The notes: generated by a model not told the origin, from the letters alone. A stretch of 64,000 nucleotides of DNA from Armatimonadetes bacterium Uphvl-Ar1 (GCA_002162075.1 CP021423.1:2666001-2730000); one strand, 5' to 3'; shown: positions 51,338 through 61,063, counted from the first letter of the stretch. Numbers and translations: made by a program.

Positions 51338-52516
51338 ATGGAGAATTTCGTCGAGCGAGGGATTGCTGGCCGATTACGAGAGGCGTTAGCAGATACACCA
51401 GTTGTGATTGTGCAGGGGCCGAGACAATGCGGGAAAAGCACTTTGGTTCAGCGAGTCTGCGATTTACCTTATGTGACTCTTGATGATACGTTTACGTTGA
51501 GTAACGCACTGGCTTCCCCCGAGGGGTGGTTGAAGTCGTTTAAGGAGGGCGCGATTATTGATGAAATTCAACGGGCTCCGCAACTGATGCGCAGTGTGAA
51601 GGCAGTTGTGGACGCAGATCGGCGACCGGGGCGATTTGTTTTGACGGGATCGGCGAACGTGCTGTTGTTGCCGAAACTGAGCGATTCGTTGGCGGGGCGG
51701 ATGGAAGTGCTGACTTTGTATCCTTTTTCGCAATCCGAGTTGTCGGGTCAGCTGAGACCGTTCTTGGATCGGTGGACGGCGGGGGAATTGAAAGGTGGGA
51801 TGGAGAGCAGTGTGGCGTGGGGCGGGTTTCCGGAGCCGCTCAAGCGCAATTCGGATAGTCGGAAACGGGCGTGGTTTCAAGCCTATGTGCGGGCATTGAT
51901 GGACCGCGATGTGCGCGACTTGGCTCAGATCGAGGGTTTAAACGCATTGCCCAATTTGCTACAGGTTTTGGCGAATGCTCCTTATGAGGTTCAGAATGTG
52001 ACCCAGATCAGCCGAGAGACGGGAATCCCGGCTACGAGTTTGTCTCGATATATTAGTTTGTTGCAGGCGGTTTACTTGATCCACCCGGTTCCCGCTTGGT
52101 CAGCATTGCAGAATGGAAAAGCAGCGAAAACGGCGCGGTTGGCTTTTTCTGATTTGGGGGTATGGAACTATTTTCAGCCAAGAACTCACGATGAGAATTG
52201 CTCGGCTATGCATGTTGCAATGGAGCTAGTGAAGGAGGCTGGTTGGGCGGAGGAGCCATATGAAGTGCTGCATTTCCGATCAACCCGGCATCATTCTGTC
52301 CCAATCGTATTAGGTTTACCAAATGGTCAGATTTATGGCATTAACGTTGTTGATCGAGAATTGATCAATGATGGAGACTTTGCCGGTCTCAGATTTTTGC
52401 GGGATGTTGCGGGGGATGCATTTGTGGCAGGAATTGTCTTGAGTCGGCGGACTGAAGTAGGGTTTGTGGATGAGCAATTGAGCTATGCGCCGAAGAGTTC
52501 GCTTTGGGCGGTTTAG
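51338..52516 (+). CDS. AAA ATPase with C-terminal DUF4143 domain
   Basis: A 392-residue protein of the widespread AAA_14-DUF4143 family. Walker A is IVQGPRQCGKSTLV, Walker B GAIIDEIQRAP, sensor RFVLTGSANV. GRMEVLTLYPFSQSEL and WGGFPEPLK follow. The C-terminal DUF4143 region (VYLIHPVPAWS) ends with a partly degenerate nuclease-like part. The family is often mobile and patchily distributed; its function is unknown, though a restriction/defence-like or toxin role has been suspected. A TATATT box lies 12 nt before the ATG. The stop interlocks with the convergent gene (TTAG). Confidence 0.9.
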   Translation: MENFVERGIAGRLREALADTPVVIVQGPRQCGKSTLVQRVCDLPYVTLDDTFTLSNALASPEGWLKSFKEGAIIDEIQRAPQLMRSVKAVVDADRRPGRFVLTGSANVLLLPKLSDSLAGRMEVLTLYPFSQSELSGQLRPFLDRWTAGELKGGMESSVAWGGFPEPLKRNSDSRKRAWFQAYVRALMDRDVRDLAQIEGLNALPNLLQVLANAPYEVQNVTQISRETGIPATSLSRYISLLQAVYLIHPVPAWSALQNGKAAKTARLAFSDLGVWNYFQPRTHDENCSAMHVAMELVKEAGWAEEPYEVLHFRSTRHHSVPIVLGLPNGQIYGINVVDRELINDGDFAGLRFLRDVAGDAFVAGIVLSRRTEVGFVDEQLSYAPKSSLWAV

Positions 52517-53241
52517 TCATTGGGGAGGGGGCCCAGTTCTGATTCGAGTTCTTGCTCTGCTTCTACCAAAGTGTTGAGTCTTTGTCGGACAAGTTGAGTG
52601 CGGAGGTCGCTCTGATCGCTGGCGGCAATGGCGGAGGTACGAAGGGGGCGGACTTCGTCGCGAATCTGGCGAATTCCTTGGAGGGCGTGGGCACCAAATG
52701 TGGGGTCTTGGCACCGCTGGCGAAAGGTGGCTTCTCGCTGACCTTTGCTACGGAAGAGGTGACGCCCGATGAAAAGGGCGTCATAGAGGGCTTCTTGAAG
52801 AACGGCTTCGATATCGCGTTGCGTTTGTTGTCCCTCGGGAGTCTTGGCTCTTTCGCGCCAGGGAGCAGAGTGAAAAGAGTCAAGGACTGCGCGGCGATCT
52901 TCGGCGAGTTCTTCGAGGAGAGTGCGGAGTTCGGGATGGGTACGCTCGTTGAGTTGTCGTCGCTGGCCGATCCAGAAAATCAACTCCCAGATTTCGTCAA
53001 TTTCGGGAGGGGGTTTGAGGATGACTTTATCTTGGTACTTTCGGTGGAGTCGGTCGTTGATTACGGGGCCAAGAAAAAAGAGGGCGATCAGCGATAGTCC
53101 GAGGGGCCATACAAAAGGCAGAAGAAAGAGACTTGCAAAAATACCGAAACAGCCGAATCCCCAGACGAGCTCGCTTGACTTATTGCGCTGGGGTTGGTGC
53201 TCGTTGAGAAATCTAACAAAATAGTTGAACGGCTTTGACAT
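52513..53241 (-). CDS. Membrane protein with helical cytoplasmic domain, unknown
   Basis: A 242-residue protein, family not recognised. Two close hydrophobic segments occur near the N-terminus (LVWGFGCFGIFASLFLLPFV; GLSLIALFFLGPVIND). About 160 residues of charged helices follow (LRTLLEELAEDRRAVLDS; LNTLVEAEQELESELG). Architecture resembles that of the 19566-20471 protein: two N-terminal helices, then a long helical domain. Start ATG 53241 lies 2 bp after the rimO stop; the frame upstream runs inside rimO and is not used. Confidence 0.7.
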   Translation of the reverse strand: MSKPFNYFVRFLNEHQPQRNKSSELVWGFGCFGIFASLFLLPFVWPLGLSLIALFFLGPVINDRLHRKYQDKVILKPPPEIDEIWELIFWIGQRRQLNERTHPELRTLLEELAEDRRAVLDSFHSAPWRERAKTPEGQQTQRDIEAVLQEALYDALFIGRHLFRSKGQREATFRQRCQDPTFGAHALQGIRQIRDEVRPLRTSAIAASDQSDLRTQLVRQRLNTLVEAEQELESELGPLPND

Positions 53242-53243
53242 GA

Positions 53244-54620
53244 TTAGAGAGGTTCGCGGGTGGCCATTTGGAGTGGCACCATTCGTGATCGGGCGGGGGT
53301 GTGGCCTTCGAGGACACCGATGAGATCGTGTTCTTTGGCTTCGGTGATTTGGATTTGCGCAAACGAGCCAGGTTCGGCGGTGCCCTGAGCGTAGACCCAT
53401 CCGTCGATTTCGGGAGCATCGCGGTAGCTTCTTCCCGCAATCCATCCGTCTTTGGCTTCGTCGATGAGGACTTGTAGGGTTTGTCCAACGAGTGCTTTGT
53501 TTTTCGCGAGTGAGATGGAGGACTGGGCGCGCATGAGTCGGTCGTACCGTTCCTTTTTGAGTTGCTTCTTGATTTGACCAGGCATTTCGAAGCTCGGGGT
53601 TCCCGGTTCTCGTGAGAATTCGAAGGCTCCAACGCGGTCGAGTTTGGCTTCTTGGACAAAATCGACCAAATAGTCGAACTCTGCATTGGTTTCGCCGGGG
53701 AAACCAACGATAAATGTGGTACGAATTGCAACGTTGGGAATTCGCACACGGACCTTATCGAAGATTTTGAGATACCGCTCACCATCCCAGGGGCGCTTCA
53801 TCCGTCGGAGGGTATCGGGATGAGCATGTTGAAGCGGGATATCGATGTAATTGCAGACTTTGTCGAGCCCGGCAATAGCATCAATGACTTCGTCAGTAAG
53901 GCGATTTGGGTAGAAGTAGAGAATTCTGATCCATTCGATCCGGTCGACTTCCGCCAAGTGGTGGAGAAGTTTGGGGAGGGTGAATTCTTTGTATAAATCA
54001 TAACCGTACTGGGTGACATCTTGGGCGATGAGGTTGATTTCTTTGCAGCCCGTTCGGGCAAGGTGTTGGGCTTCTTGGATAACGCGCTCTATTGGTTTAC
54101 TGGCGTGACCTCCACGGAAACTGGGAATGGTGCAGAAGGTACAGCGGTGATCGCACCCTTCACTCACTTTGAGATAGGCACTCCAGGGTCGTCCGGTGCG
54201 GGCTCGGGTGGTGATGTCAGCCCATCGGTGGTGAGGTGGATCGACGTCGATGAAGGGTTCATGATGAGAAAACGTATGCTCAACCACTTGGTCGAATCGT
54301 CCCATTTGGCCGACCCCGACATAAGCATCAGCTCCCGGGGCGAGGCGGGCGAGCTCGGTTCCGAGGCGTTGGGCGAGGCACCCGGCAACGATTACTTTTC
54401 CATTTCCCTTTTCGGCGACGGCCTGGCGGATGGCTGCAATTGATTCGTGTTTGGCGGACTCAAGGAAGCCGCAGGTGTTGATGATAGTGACTTCGGCGGT
54501 TTGTGATCCGTCTACGGTGTGTCCTGAGTTACGGAGGACGCCAGCGATTTCTTCGCTATCGACTTCGTTTTTCGCGCATCCGAGGGTGATGATGCGGACG
54601 TTTCCTTTAGAATCAGGCAC
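53244..54620 (-). CDS. rimO: Ribosomal protein S12 methylthiotransferase RimO
   Basis: A 458-residue radical-SAM methylthiotransferase. The N-terminal UPF0004 domain has LGCAKNEVDSEE and NTCGFLESAKHESI (cluster cysteines, with AGCLAQR). The radical-SAM motif is CDHRCTFCTIPSFRG. The C-terminal TRAM domain starts near LVGQTLQVLIDEAKDG. YVGVGQMGRFDQVV and FIVGFPGETNAEFDYLVDF favour RimO over MiaB. It adds a methylthio group to an Asp of ribosomal protein S12. The start is GTG 54620. Followed closely by a small membrane protein gene. Confidence 0.94.
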   Translation of the reverse strand: MPDSKGNVRIITLGCAKNEVDSEEIAGVLRNSGHTVDGSQTAEVTIINTCGFLESAKHESIAAIRQAVAEKGNGKVIVAGCLAQRLGTELARLAPGADAYVGVGQMGRFDQVVEHTFSHHEPFIDVDPPHHRWADITTRARTGRPWSAYLKVSEGCDHRCTFCTIPSFRGGHASKPIERVIQEAQHLARTGCKEINLIAQDVTQYGYDLYKEFTLPKLLHHLAEVDRIEWIRILYFYPNRLTDEVIDAIAGLDKVCNYIDIPLQHAHPDTLRRMKRPWDGERYLKIFDKVRVRIPNVAIRTTFIVGFPGETNAEFDYLVDFVQEAKLDRVGAFEFSREPGTPSFEMPGQIKKQLKKERYDRLMRAQSSISLAKNKALVGQTLQVLIDEAKDGWIAGRSYRDAPEIDGWVYAQGTAEPGSFAQIQITEAKEHDLIGVLEGHTPARSRMVPLQMATREPL

Positions 54621-54708
54621 GATTGCTATTTTGGCAGATGATCAGAGGAGATGCCGGGCGACGGACAAGAGTTTAATCGGGTGACCCTAGTCCGTCCGTC
54701 AGGTTGCT

Positions 54709-56787
54709 TTAGTAGTGCCAGTCGAGGTCTTCGGCGTCTTTGGCGTGGGACATGATGAAATCGCGTCGGGGTTCGACTTTGTCACCCATGAGTCGCATGA
54801 ACATCTGCTCCACGTCGGAGTCGAATTCCTTCTCGTAACCGACTTTGATGAGGCGGCGAAGTTCGGGATTCATCGTAGTTTCTTCAAGCTCCTCAGCGTT
54901 CATTTCTCCAAGACCTTTGAATCGGGTGACGGTGACATTTTTACGTTTGAGATCTTTGACGATGCGATCGCGTTCTTCTTCATCCATTGCATAGAATCGC
55001 TCGTCCTTGCCAGCGCGGATGACGAAAAGCGGGGGTTGGGCGAAGTAAAGGAACCCTTCGGTGACCAGGGGCTTCATGTAGCGATAGAAAAACGTGAGAA
55101 GGAGGGTGCGGATGTGTTCGCCATCTACGTCCGCGTCAGTCATGATAATGATTTTGTGGTAGCGGAGCTTTTCGATATTGAAGTGCTCGCTGGCCTTTTG
55201 CTCATCGGCAGGTTGCTCGCCGTCGAGGGCGGCTTCCTGGTGGCGCGAGGTATGAATGTCCACGCCTGCTCCGAGGGCAGCAATGAGAGATTTGATTTCT
55301 TCGTTATCGAGAGCTTTGTCAATACGTGCTCTTTCGACGTTGAGGATTTTTCCTCGGAGGGGAAGAAGAGCCTGAGTCATCCGGTCGCGGGCTTGCTTCA
55401 CTGTTCCGCCGGCTGAGTCACCTTCAACGAGGAAAAGTTCGCAGTCTGCGGCGTTGCGACTCACACAGTCGCTGAGCTTACCGGGCAGTCCAAACGCTTC
55501 CATTGCCGAGGAACGCTTAACGGCTTCGGCGGCTTTGCGAGCGGCTTCTCGGGCTTGCTGAGCAAGTTGAGCTTTTTCGACAATACGTTTGCCAACGGCG
55601 GGGTTTTCCTCCAAATATGTGGCGAGTCCGTCCCCAACGAGGGAGTTTGTGGCCCCTTGAACTTCTGGAGTCACGAGTTTGACTTTGTCCTGAGAGTTGT
55701 AGCTGGGATTTTGGATTTTGAGTGAGATAACGGCGGTGACCCCTTCGGCAGCATCATCGGCGGTGAAGTTCCGGTCTTTCTCCTTGAGCAAGTTCATTTT
55801 GCGAGCGTAACTGTTAATCACGCGGGTGAGAGCTTGGCCAAACCCGGAAACGTGAGTCCCACCATCTGGTTGATGAATATTGTTGCAATAGGCCAGGGTG
55901 TTGGTGTGGAAGCCAGTGTTGTATTGAAGGCAGACCTCTAGCTCCATGTCTTCCCGGACACGGTGGAAGTAAATGGGCTTGTGGATTACGGTTTCGGCGT
56001 CATTGACATCTTCGACCAATTGGATGATTCCTCGCTCGAAGAAGTACTCTTCCATTGGTTCTTCGGATGTTTCGATGGTAAAAGTGAATCGCACGCTGGG
56101 GTTCAAGTAAGCAAGTTCTTTGAGTCGGCGGCGGATGATGGTGGGGTCATGCTCGACATGGGTCAGGGCCGTTGGGTCGGGCTTCCAGTGTTGTTTGGTA
56201 CCGGTTTTGTTTGATTTCCCAACGACTTCAACTTCTGTTACCGGCGTACCGGCTTCGAATCGCTGTTGGAAGATTTCGCCTTTTTGTTGGACGGTTGTGA
56301 TCATCCATTCTGAGAGAGCGTTGGTGCATGAGATTCCAACACCGTGCAGGCCACCGGAGACTTTGTAGCCGCCTCCATCGCCAAACTTTCCACCGGCGTG
56401 GAGTTTGGTCATGACGACGGTGAGAGCGGAGATGCCTTCTTTCTCGTGCATTCCGGTGGGGATGCCCCGTCCGTTATCCTCTACGGAGATGGAGCCGTCG
56501 GCATAGAGCACGACATCGATTTGGTCGGCGTGTCCGGCCATGGCCTCGTCAACTCCGTTGTCGAGAGCTTCGCGGAACATTTGGTGAAGACCTTTCTTGC
56601 CGTTATCTCCGACATACATTCCGGGGCGTTTTCGGACAGCTTCGAGTCCTTCAAGGACAGTGATTGAGCTGGCATCGTAGGTGGATTCGACTTTTTTTGT
56701 GAGCTTGTCTTCAGCGGTTGCCTCTCGAGAAGAGACTTCTTGGTCCTGTTGGTTCTCGATGGGTTGATCTTCGGGTTTTTCGCTCAT
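54709..56787 (-). CDS. gyrB: DNA gyrase subunit B
   Basis: A 692-residue type IIA topoisomerase B subunit. The GHKL ATPase has VRKRPGMYVG, EDNGRGIPTGMHEKEG and GGGYKVSGGLHGVG. The TOPRIM domain has EGDSAGG at about 455-461 and MTDADVDGEHIRTLLLTF. The C-terminus ends ANDLDWHY-like (DAEDLDWHY). An acidic N-terminal extension of about 35 residues precedes the ATPase. The QTK loop reads SQDKVKL instead of QTKTKL. Without gyrA or parC nearby, ParE cannot be fully excluded, but a single B subunit of this form is normally GyrB. Confidence 0.94.
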   Translation of the reverse strand: MSEKPEDQPIENQQDQEVSSREATAEDKLTKKVESTYDASSITVLEGLEAVRKRPGMYVGDNGKKGLHQMFREALDNGVDEAMAGHADQIDVVLYADGSISVEDNGRGIPTGMHEKEGISALTVVMTKLHAGGKFGDGGGYKVSGGLHGVGISCTNALSEWMITTVQQKGEIFQQRFEAGTPVTEVEVVGKSNKTGTKQHWKPDPTALTHVEHDPTIIRRRLKELAYLNPSVRFTFTIETSEEPMEEYFFERGIIQLVEDVNDAETVIHKPIYFHRVREDMELEVCLQYNTGFHTNTLAYCNNIHQPDGGTHVSGFGQALTRVINSYARKMNLLKEKDRNFTADDAAEGVTAVISLKIQNPSYNSQDKVKLVTPEVQGATNSLVGDGLATYLEENPAVGKRIVEKAQLAQQAREAARKAAEAVKRSSAMEAFGLPGKLSDCVSRNAADCELFLVEGDSAGGTVKQARDRMTQALLPLRGKILNVERARIDKALDNEEIKSLIAALGAGVDIHTSRHQEAALDGEQPADEQKASEHFNIEKLRYHKIIIMTDADVDGEHIRTLLLTFFYRYMKPLVTEGFLYFAQPPLFVIRAGKDERFYAMDEEERDRIVKDLKRKNVTVTRFKGLGEMNAEELEETTMNPELRRLIKVGYEKEFDSDVEQMFMRLMGDKVEPRRDFIMSHAKDAEDLDWHY

Positions 56788-56898
56788 GGATGGGTACCGT
56801 TCTTTCGGGCCTGAACTCAGGTTGAAATGAACCTAGATTTTACCAGGTTCTGACGCATGGATAAGGACGAATTGAGGTGGTGAAAGGGTGCTCGTTAA

Positions 56899-57516
56899 TC
56901 AGGGCGCAGTGGGGGGTTCTACGGGCAAAGATTCAAATAGTGAGTTCATTTTTTCGACGTATGCGCGGGGCCAATTGGGCTCAATCACGCGGGCACCTGG
57001 TTTGAATTGCCCAAAGAGTTCGGCATAGGGATTGAACCATTTGCCGGACTCGACCGTTGCGTGCACATATTGCAATTCGCGGTAATGCTCGAAAGTTCTA
57101 GGATCCAAGTTGTCGCCTTGCCACTTTCCTCGTACGAAGTCATGAATTCCGGCGAAGACCACTTGGTGAGTTCCCGGGGCAACGGCACGACTGGGAAAAG
57201 TGAAGTGAGAAATGTGAGGTTTTGCTTTGATCAAACCACCAAGGCCATTCAAGTTGGTTCGCATTTGAGAATAGGAAAATTCTGGAAATCTCGTTCCACC
57301 ATCGGGTTCTGGGATGTTGTCACGAGAATCAAGAACGACGTACCACCGGCTATGAATATGGAGGAAATCGTTGACTCCGGCAAGGAACGTGTTTGTATCC
57401 CGAAATGGAAGTGTGCGCGCGTCGATGATCCTCTTGAGGCCGTTCTGGATTGAAGGCGGACTTTCTTGGATTGGGAGAGTTGTCAGGCTTGCAAGTAAAA
57501 GTGCAGGACTAATCAT
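56899..57516 (-). CDS. Secreted hypothetical protein
   Basis: A 205-residue protein of unknown family with a short signal peptide (MISPALLLASLTTLP). The middle part holds His/Trp/Tyr-rich strands (FLAGVNDFLHIHSRWYVVLD; HYRELQYVHATVESGKWF). No catalytic motif is evident. Start ATG 57516 has a TACACT box exactly 7 nt upstream and a TTGTTT 17 bp further, so it probably has its own promoter. Confidence 0.65.
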   Translation of the reverse strand: MISPALLLASLTTLPIQESPPSIQNGLKRIIDARTLPFRDTNTFLAGVNDFLHIHSRWYVVLDSRDNIPEPDGGTRFPEFSYSQMRTNLNGLGGLIKAKPHISHFTFPSRAVAPGTHQVVFAGIHDFVRGKWQGDNLDPRTFEHYRELQYVHATVESGKWFNPYAELFGQFKPGARVIEPNWPRAYVEKMNSLFESLPVEPPTAP

Positions 57517-57523
57517 TCACTAC

Positions 57524-57552
57524 AGTGTAATCGCATTCCTGTTCAAAAACAA
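57524..57552 (-). promoter_or_regulatory. Candidate promoter giving a leaderless transcript of the 205-residue protein
   Basis: On the minus strand TTGTTT (57552-57547), 17 bp, TACACT (57529-57524), 7 nt, then ATG 57516. This is the best -35/-10 pair among the candidate leaderless genes of the window. Confidence 0.5.
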
Positions 57553-57558
57553 ATAGAT

Positions 57559-58125
57559 TTATTGAACGGGTTTCCAACGAGCAGTGCGGGCAAATCCGGA
57601 CTTGCCTTTAAGAAGGGTTTCTAAAGTGATGTTTTCGAGCGTTCTGACGATGTCGGTTTTCTTCCAAACGGTGAAGTAGCCCAGCCCTCCTCGGGCGATT
57701 GTGATGGGCATGGCGACTTCGTAAGTGGCTTTGGGGTTCAGTTCAGCCCCATCGACGAGCACGGTTCGAATGCGTGAATCGGCGGGTGCTGATTTGGAGA
57801 ACGAAATTTCGAGTCCACTGACTTGGAGAAAGCTTGGATTGGGGGTCGGATAGAGGCTGATGGATCGTTCAAGCGCGGTTTTGATTTGTTCCCCGGTCAA
57901 CTTGACGACAGAGATTTCGTCGGTGCCAAATTTCAGGTAGGAACTGAGGTCGCCCTTGGCTTCGTCTTCGAGCATTGCTCCAGGGATCCAGGCGATAGTT
58001 GTGCCGGCAGCGGCCCGAATTTCGTCTGCGATGGCTTGACCGTGACCTGACGATTCATTGTCTGGACTGCCAAAAGCGGTGCAGGCCAGACTCAGGAGAA
58101 TCGCGGCGAGGAACGGTGTGCGCAT
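57559..58125 (-). CDS. Secreted stand-alone 5'-nucleotidase C-terminal domain protein
   Basis: A 188-residue exported protein (signal MRTPFLAAILLSLACTAFG). The body matches the substrate-binding C-terminal domain of UshA-type 5'-nucleotidases: HGQAIADEIRAAAGTTIAWI, ISVVKLTGEQIKTALERSIS, SFLQVSGLEISFSKSAPADS and LNPKATYEVAMPIT. The metallophosphatase half that normally precedes it is missing. A separate catalytic half, without signal peptide, is at 9880-10593. It may bind nucleotides or partner another phosphatase (inference). It is preceded by rplK and its terminator. Confidence 0.85.
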   Translation of the reverse strand: MRTPFLAAILLSLACTAFGSPDNESSGHGQAIADEIRAAAGTTIAWIPGAMLEDEAKGDLSSYLKFGTDEISVVKLTGEQIKTALERSISLYPTPNPSFLQVSGLEISFSKSAPADSRIRTVLVDGAELNPKATYEVAMPITIARGGLGYFTVWKKTDIVRTLENITLETLLKGKSGFARTARWKPVQ

Positions 58126-58132
58126 TGTCGTG

Positions 58133-58183
58133 AAGAAAAAAATCCTTGCTCTTTCATCATATTGGATGTTTGAGCAAGGATTT
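58133..58183 (-). terminator. Rho-independent terminator after rplK
   Basis: Read on the minus strand, AAATCCTTGCTC and GAGCAAGGATTT pair over 12 bp with a 20-nt loop, followed by a run of seven T. It lies 31 bp after the rplK stop. Confidence 0.85.
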
Positions 58184-58214
58184 GGTTATATTTGATAGGA
58201 CTTTTTTGTCGAAT

Positions 58215-58640
58215 TTAGAAGTTTGTGTCGATGCCCATTGATCGTGCGGTTCCAGCAACGACCTTGATTGCTTCTTCAACATCATCGGTGTTAAGGTCAG
58301 GCATCTTGGCTTTTGCTACTTCGATTGCCTTTTCTCGTGTGAGAACACCGGCCACTTCTTTGCTCGGATTGCTGCTTCCTTTGGGGATACCAACGGCGTT
58401 TTTGATCAACGCGCTCATCAGCGGTTGTTTGACGACGAAGGTGTAGGATCGATCTTCGAAGACGGTGATTTCAACTGGGAGTTTGAAGCCCATTTGCTTC
58501 GCGGTCATTTCGTTAAACTTTTTGAGAAACTCCATCATGTTGATCCCGGCTTGACCGAGGGCGGGTCCGACCGGAGGAGCGGGGTTTCCTTTTCCTGCGT
58601 CGATGTTCAACTTGATGACAGATGCAACTTTCTTTGCCAT
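58215..58640 (-). CDS. rplK: 50S ribosomal protein L11
   Basis: A 141-residue L11. It starts KVASVIKLNIDAGKGNPAPP with VGPALGQAGINMMEFLKKFN. The C-terminal RNA-binding domain includes VGIPKGSSNPSKEVAGVLT and ends TARSMGIDTNF. It forms the stalk base that recruits GTPase factors. The usual partners nusG (upstream) and rplA (downstream) are absent, and the gene ends at its own terminator. AAGGAAAA lies 8 nt before the ATG. Confidence 0.97.
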   Translation of the reverse strand: MAKKVASVIKLNIDAGKGNPAPPVGPALGQAGINMMEFLKKFNEMTAKQMGFKLPVEITVFEDRSYTFVVKQPLMSALIKNAVGIPKGSSNPSKEVAGVLTREKAIEVAKAKMPDLNTDDVEEAIKVVAGTARSMGIDTNF

Positions 58641-58777
58641 GGCAATTTTCCTTACTGATTTCCGCGGGATAGAGGGGGCCGTACTGTGGAAGCGTCAGTT
58701 TGGTCGCCGGTAAATGCGGGTGAGAAGTGAATTATGGCGGGGATTGTATTGAGTTCGCGGGACCTTGGAAAGTTCTA

Positions 58778-59482
58778 TTAAGTTCCGCGAGTATCTCCGA
58801 ATAGATCTATTTGAAGGCGTGGGGCGAGGCGGTATCCCGTTTTGTGGCAGATGGGAACGAGGAGCTTGAGGCGCTCGTTGAGGGTGGCTTGGTCGCGGCC
58901 TTCGGGCATGAGGAAGATTTTCTCAGGGGGGATTGTATGATCAATTGCCGTGAGCATGGATTGGATTTCTTCAATGCTTCCGGGTTCTTCTGGCTTCACG
59001 ACGAATTTGAATTGGTAGTCGTGGTGGGCGACGAGATGGCGGATGGTCTCAGGTTGGAATCGGGTGGATTCATGGCGTTGGTACCAGTCCCCGGGTGTAT
59101 CTTTGGGCGGGGCGGAATGAGCGGGTTTGGGGCTGATACTCATGAAGCAGCCGGGAAGGGTACGGGAGATCGTCCCCGCGGTTTCTATAGTGATGAAATG
59201 ACCTTTTGCTTGAAGATGTTTTGCTAGCTCTTCGATCGGATCAAAGAGCATCGGTTCGCCGCCGGTCAGCACAACATGTTGGTTTTTGAGATCTTGACAT
59301 TCAGAGACGATTTGGTCAATTGACATCATCGGCCCTTCGGGGCTCCATGATGCGTAGGGAGTGTCGCACCAGACGCACCGCAGGTTGCACCCGGAGGTGC
59401 GGACAAATGTGCTGGGCACTCCGAGAAATTGTCCCTCGCCTTGAACGCTGCTAAATATTTCGCTGATACGGAGATTGCTCAT
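58778..59482 (-). CDS. queE: 7-carboxy-7-deazaguanine synthase QueE
   Basis: A 234-residue radical-SAM enzyme. N-terminus [20 protein letters not shown], cluster motif [15 protein letters not shown], then [12 protein letters not shown]. It converts carboxy-tetrahydropterin to CDG, the second committed step toward preQ0/queuosine. It overlaps the queC stop by 4 bp (ATGA), so the two are co-translated. A gap of 137 bp separates it from rplK. Confidence 0.95.
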   Translation of the reverse strand: MSNLRISEIFSSVQGEGQFLGVPSTFVRTSGCNLRCVWCDTPYASWSPEGPMMSIDQIVSECQDLKNQHVVLTGGEPMLFDPIEELAKHLQAKGHFITIETAGTISRTLPGCFMSISPKPAHSAPPKDTPGDWYQRHESTRFQPETIRHLVAHHDYQFKFVVKPEEPGSIEEIQSMLTAIDHTIPPEKIFLMPEGRDQATLNERLKLLVPICHKTGYRLAPRLQIDLFGDTRGT

Positions 59483-60159
59483 TTGAGGAGGGCGGGGTCG
59501 GTCATGCCGAGTTCGGCGAAGGCTTTGATGCGGATCAGGCAGGAATCACAGTGTTCGCACGGGCGTCCGTTGACGGGATCGTAGCAGGAGTGAGTCATTC
59601 CATAGTCAACTCCGAGCTTAAGTCCTGTTTGGATGATTTCCGGTTTTGTCATTTGGATCAAAGGTGCGTGGATGGTCAATGAGTTCCCCTCAACGCCGGC
59701 TTTGGTCGCGACTTGAGCGAGGTTTTGGAATGCAGCAATGAATTCTGGTCGGCAGTCCGGGTAACCGCTGTAATCTACTGCATTGACGCCGACGAAAATG
59801 TCGTTCGCTTGGCGAGTCTCCGCATAGGCAAGTGCGAGGCTGAGCATCACTGTATTCCGAGCGGGGACGTAAGTAACGGGGATATCGGTTGTGGGGCTAT
59901 CTTTGGGGACTTCAATGTTGTCGGTCAGAGCACTACCGCCGAACAGAGTGAGATCAACCGGGAGAATTTTGTGTTCAGTAACTTGGAATTTTTCTGCGAT
60001 AGATCGAGCGGCGTCAAGCTCAATGTAGTGGCGCTGACCATATTGGATTGTGAGGCAGTACGGATCGAAGCCTTGCGATTGAGCGATGGCTAGGCAGGTA
60101 ACGGAATCGAGTCCGCCGCTCAGGAGAATGACCGCACGGGGGTTCATTTGAATGAGCAT
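59479..60159 (-). CDS. queC: 7-cyano-7-deazaguanine synthase QueC
   Basis: A 226-residue ATP-dependent preQ0 synthase. The PP-loop is [35 protein letters not shown] and [15 protein letters not shown] follow. The zinc cysteines are in [17 protein letters not shown]. It turns CDG into preQ0 for queuosine in tRNA. Start ATG 60159 (ATG 60147 also possible). First gene of the queC-queE pair; queD and queF are not in the window. Confidence 0.95.
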   Translation of the reverse strand: MLIQMNPRAVILLSGGLDSVTCLAIAQSQGFDPYCLTIQYGQRHYIELDAARSIAEKFQVTEHKILPVDLTLFGGSALTDNIEVPKDSPTTDIPVTYVPARNTVMLSLALAYAETRQANDIFVGVNAVDYSGYPDCRPEFIAAFQNLAQVATKAGVEGNSLTIHAPLIQMTKPEIIQTGLKLGVDYGMTHSCYDPVNGRPCEHCDSCLIRIKAFAELGMTDPALLK

Positions 60160-60211
60160 ACGGTACCAGGAGCGTTGTTTCGGTCGGGGGATATTGTGCG
60201 TCTAGTGAGAT

Positions 60212-61063
60212 GTGGTGACAGGAATTTTGGCGATGGTGATCAGTCAACCAGCGGGGATTTTTCCGCTTGCGGTGGAGCGAGTTCGCCCGGAAGGCGGGCG
60301 TCAGGTCTACTGGGTGAGGGGCCCAAAAGATGGCGGCGAATTGAAAGGTGTGGGGAGCATGGTGACCCAAATCCCATGGGGTGGCTTTCTATTCGTGCCG
60401 AGTGGAGAATTGGCGCGACTGAAAGGATTTGACGGGGACGGAAGAGAGATTTTGAACCTGGCGAAACCGGGGTTTTCGGCGGTGGGCCGGCCATCGGTGG
60501 ACTGGGGAGGAAATTTTGCCGTCGTGGAATTTGTCGGGGATGGGGAGTCGGAGATTTGGCGGATTCCGTTGCGGGGAAAAGGTCCAGAAGTTCAAATAGC
60601 GACAGTGCGCGGGAATCCGGGGCTTGTGAATCCGGCGATTGAGATGCGTGGATCGGGATTGTGGTTGAACTTTGGGGGGAGTTGGTCGATTCAGGACATG
60701 ACCACGGCGGCTACCCAACGGGTGGATACGCGGGCGTTATCAGACGGATTGCCGGTGGGGACGAGGGTTATTGAAGTGCGTCCGAGCCCGGTGATTCCAA
60801 AACAGGTGGCGGTAGGAATTGAACTTGCAAACGAGTCGAAATCGAGGTGGGTGATGGTATGGGATCGGCAAAGCAACCGGGTGAGTCGGGTCAGCCCGAT
60901 TGGGAGTGACGGATTTCAGGTGGATTGGTCGCGCGATGGTCGAACGGTACTGTTTCATTCGCGGGAATTAGAAACGGGGCGAGTGACATTGCGGGGGGTT
61001 GCGCCGACAGGGGGTGAAACGGTTGAGATTGCGGTCGTGGAAGAAGCGAAAGGGGCTGGTTAA
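60212..61063 (+). CDS. TolB/WD40-like beta-propeller fragment protein
   Basis: A 283-residue protein of short beta-strand repeats. WSRDGRTVLFHSRELETGR near the C-terminus is the TolB/PD40-type strand (W-S-x-D-G). DWGGNFAVVEFVGDGESEIW looks like another blade. An N-terminal hydrophobic stretch may be an export signal. Start GTG 60212 or ATG 60233 (AGGAA upstream). It lies 30 bp before serC but shares no obvious function. Codon use is more G-rich than in its neighbours. Confidence 0.65.
   Translation: MVTGILAMVISQPAGIFPLAVERVRPEGGRQVYWVRGPKDGGELKGVGSMVTQIPWGGFLFVPSGELARLKGFDGDGREILNLAKPGFSAVGRPSVDWGGNFAVVEFVGDGESEIWRIPLRGKGPEVQIATVRGNPGLVNPAIEMRGSGLWLNFGGSWSIQDMTTAATQRVDTRALSDGLPVGTRVIEVRPSPVIPKQVAVGIELANESKSRWVMVWDRQSNRVSRVSPIGSDGFQVDWSRDGRTVLFHSRELETGRVTLRGVAPTGGETVEIAVVEEAKGAG

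Noticed and set aside
51338-52516. DUF4143 ATPase as part of a defence system
   Set aside because: It stands alone between a peptidoglycan hydrolase and rimO-linked genes, with no nuclease, methylase or antitoxin partner, so a defence role is not supported here.
54661-54704. Inverted repeat (CGACGGAC / GTCCGTCCG) between gyrB and rimO
   Set aside because: Loop of about 25 nt and no T-run on the gyrB transcript; not convincing as a terminator or regulator.
54715-55416. 233-codon open frame antisense to gyrB
   Set aside because: It mirrors the conserved gyrB frame on the other strand, has no family features, and gyrB is certain.
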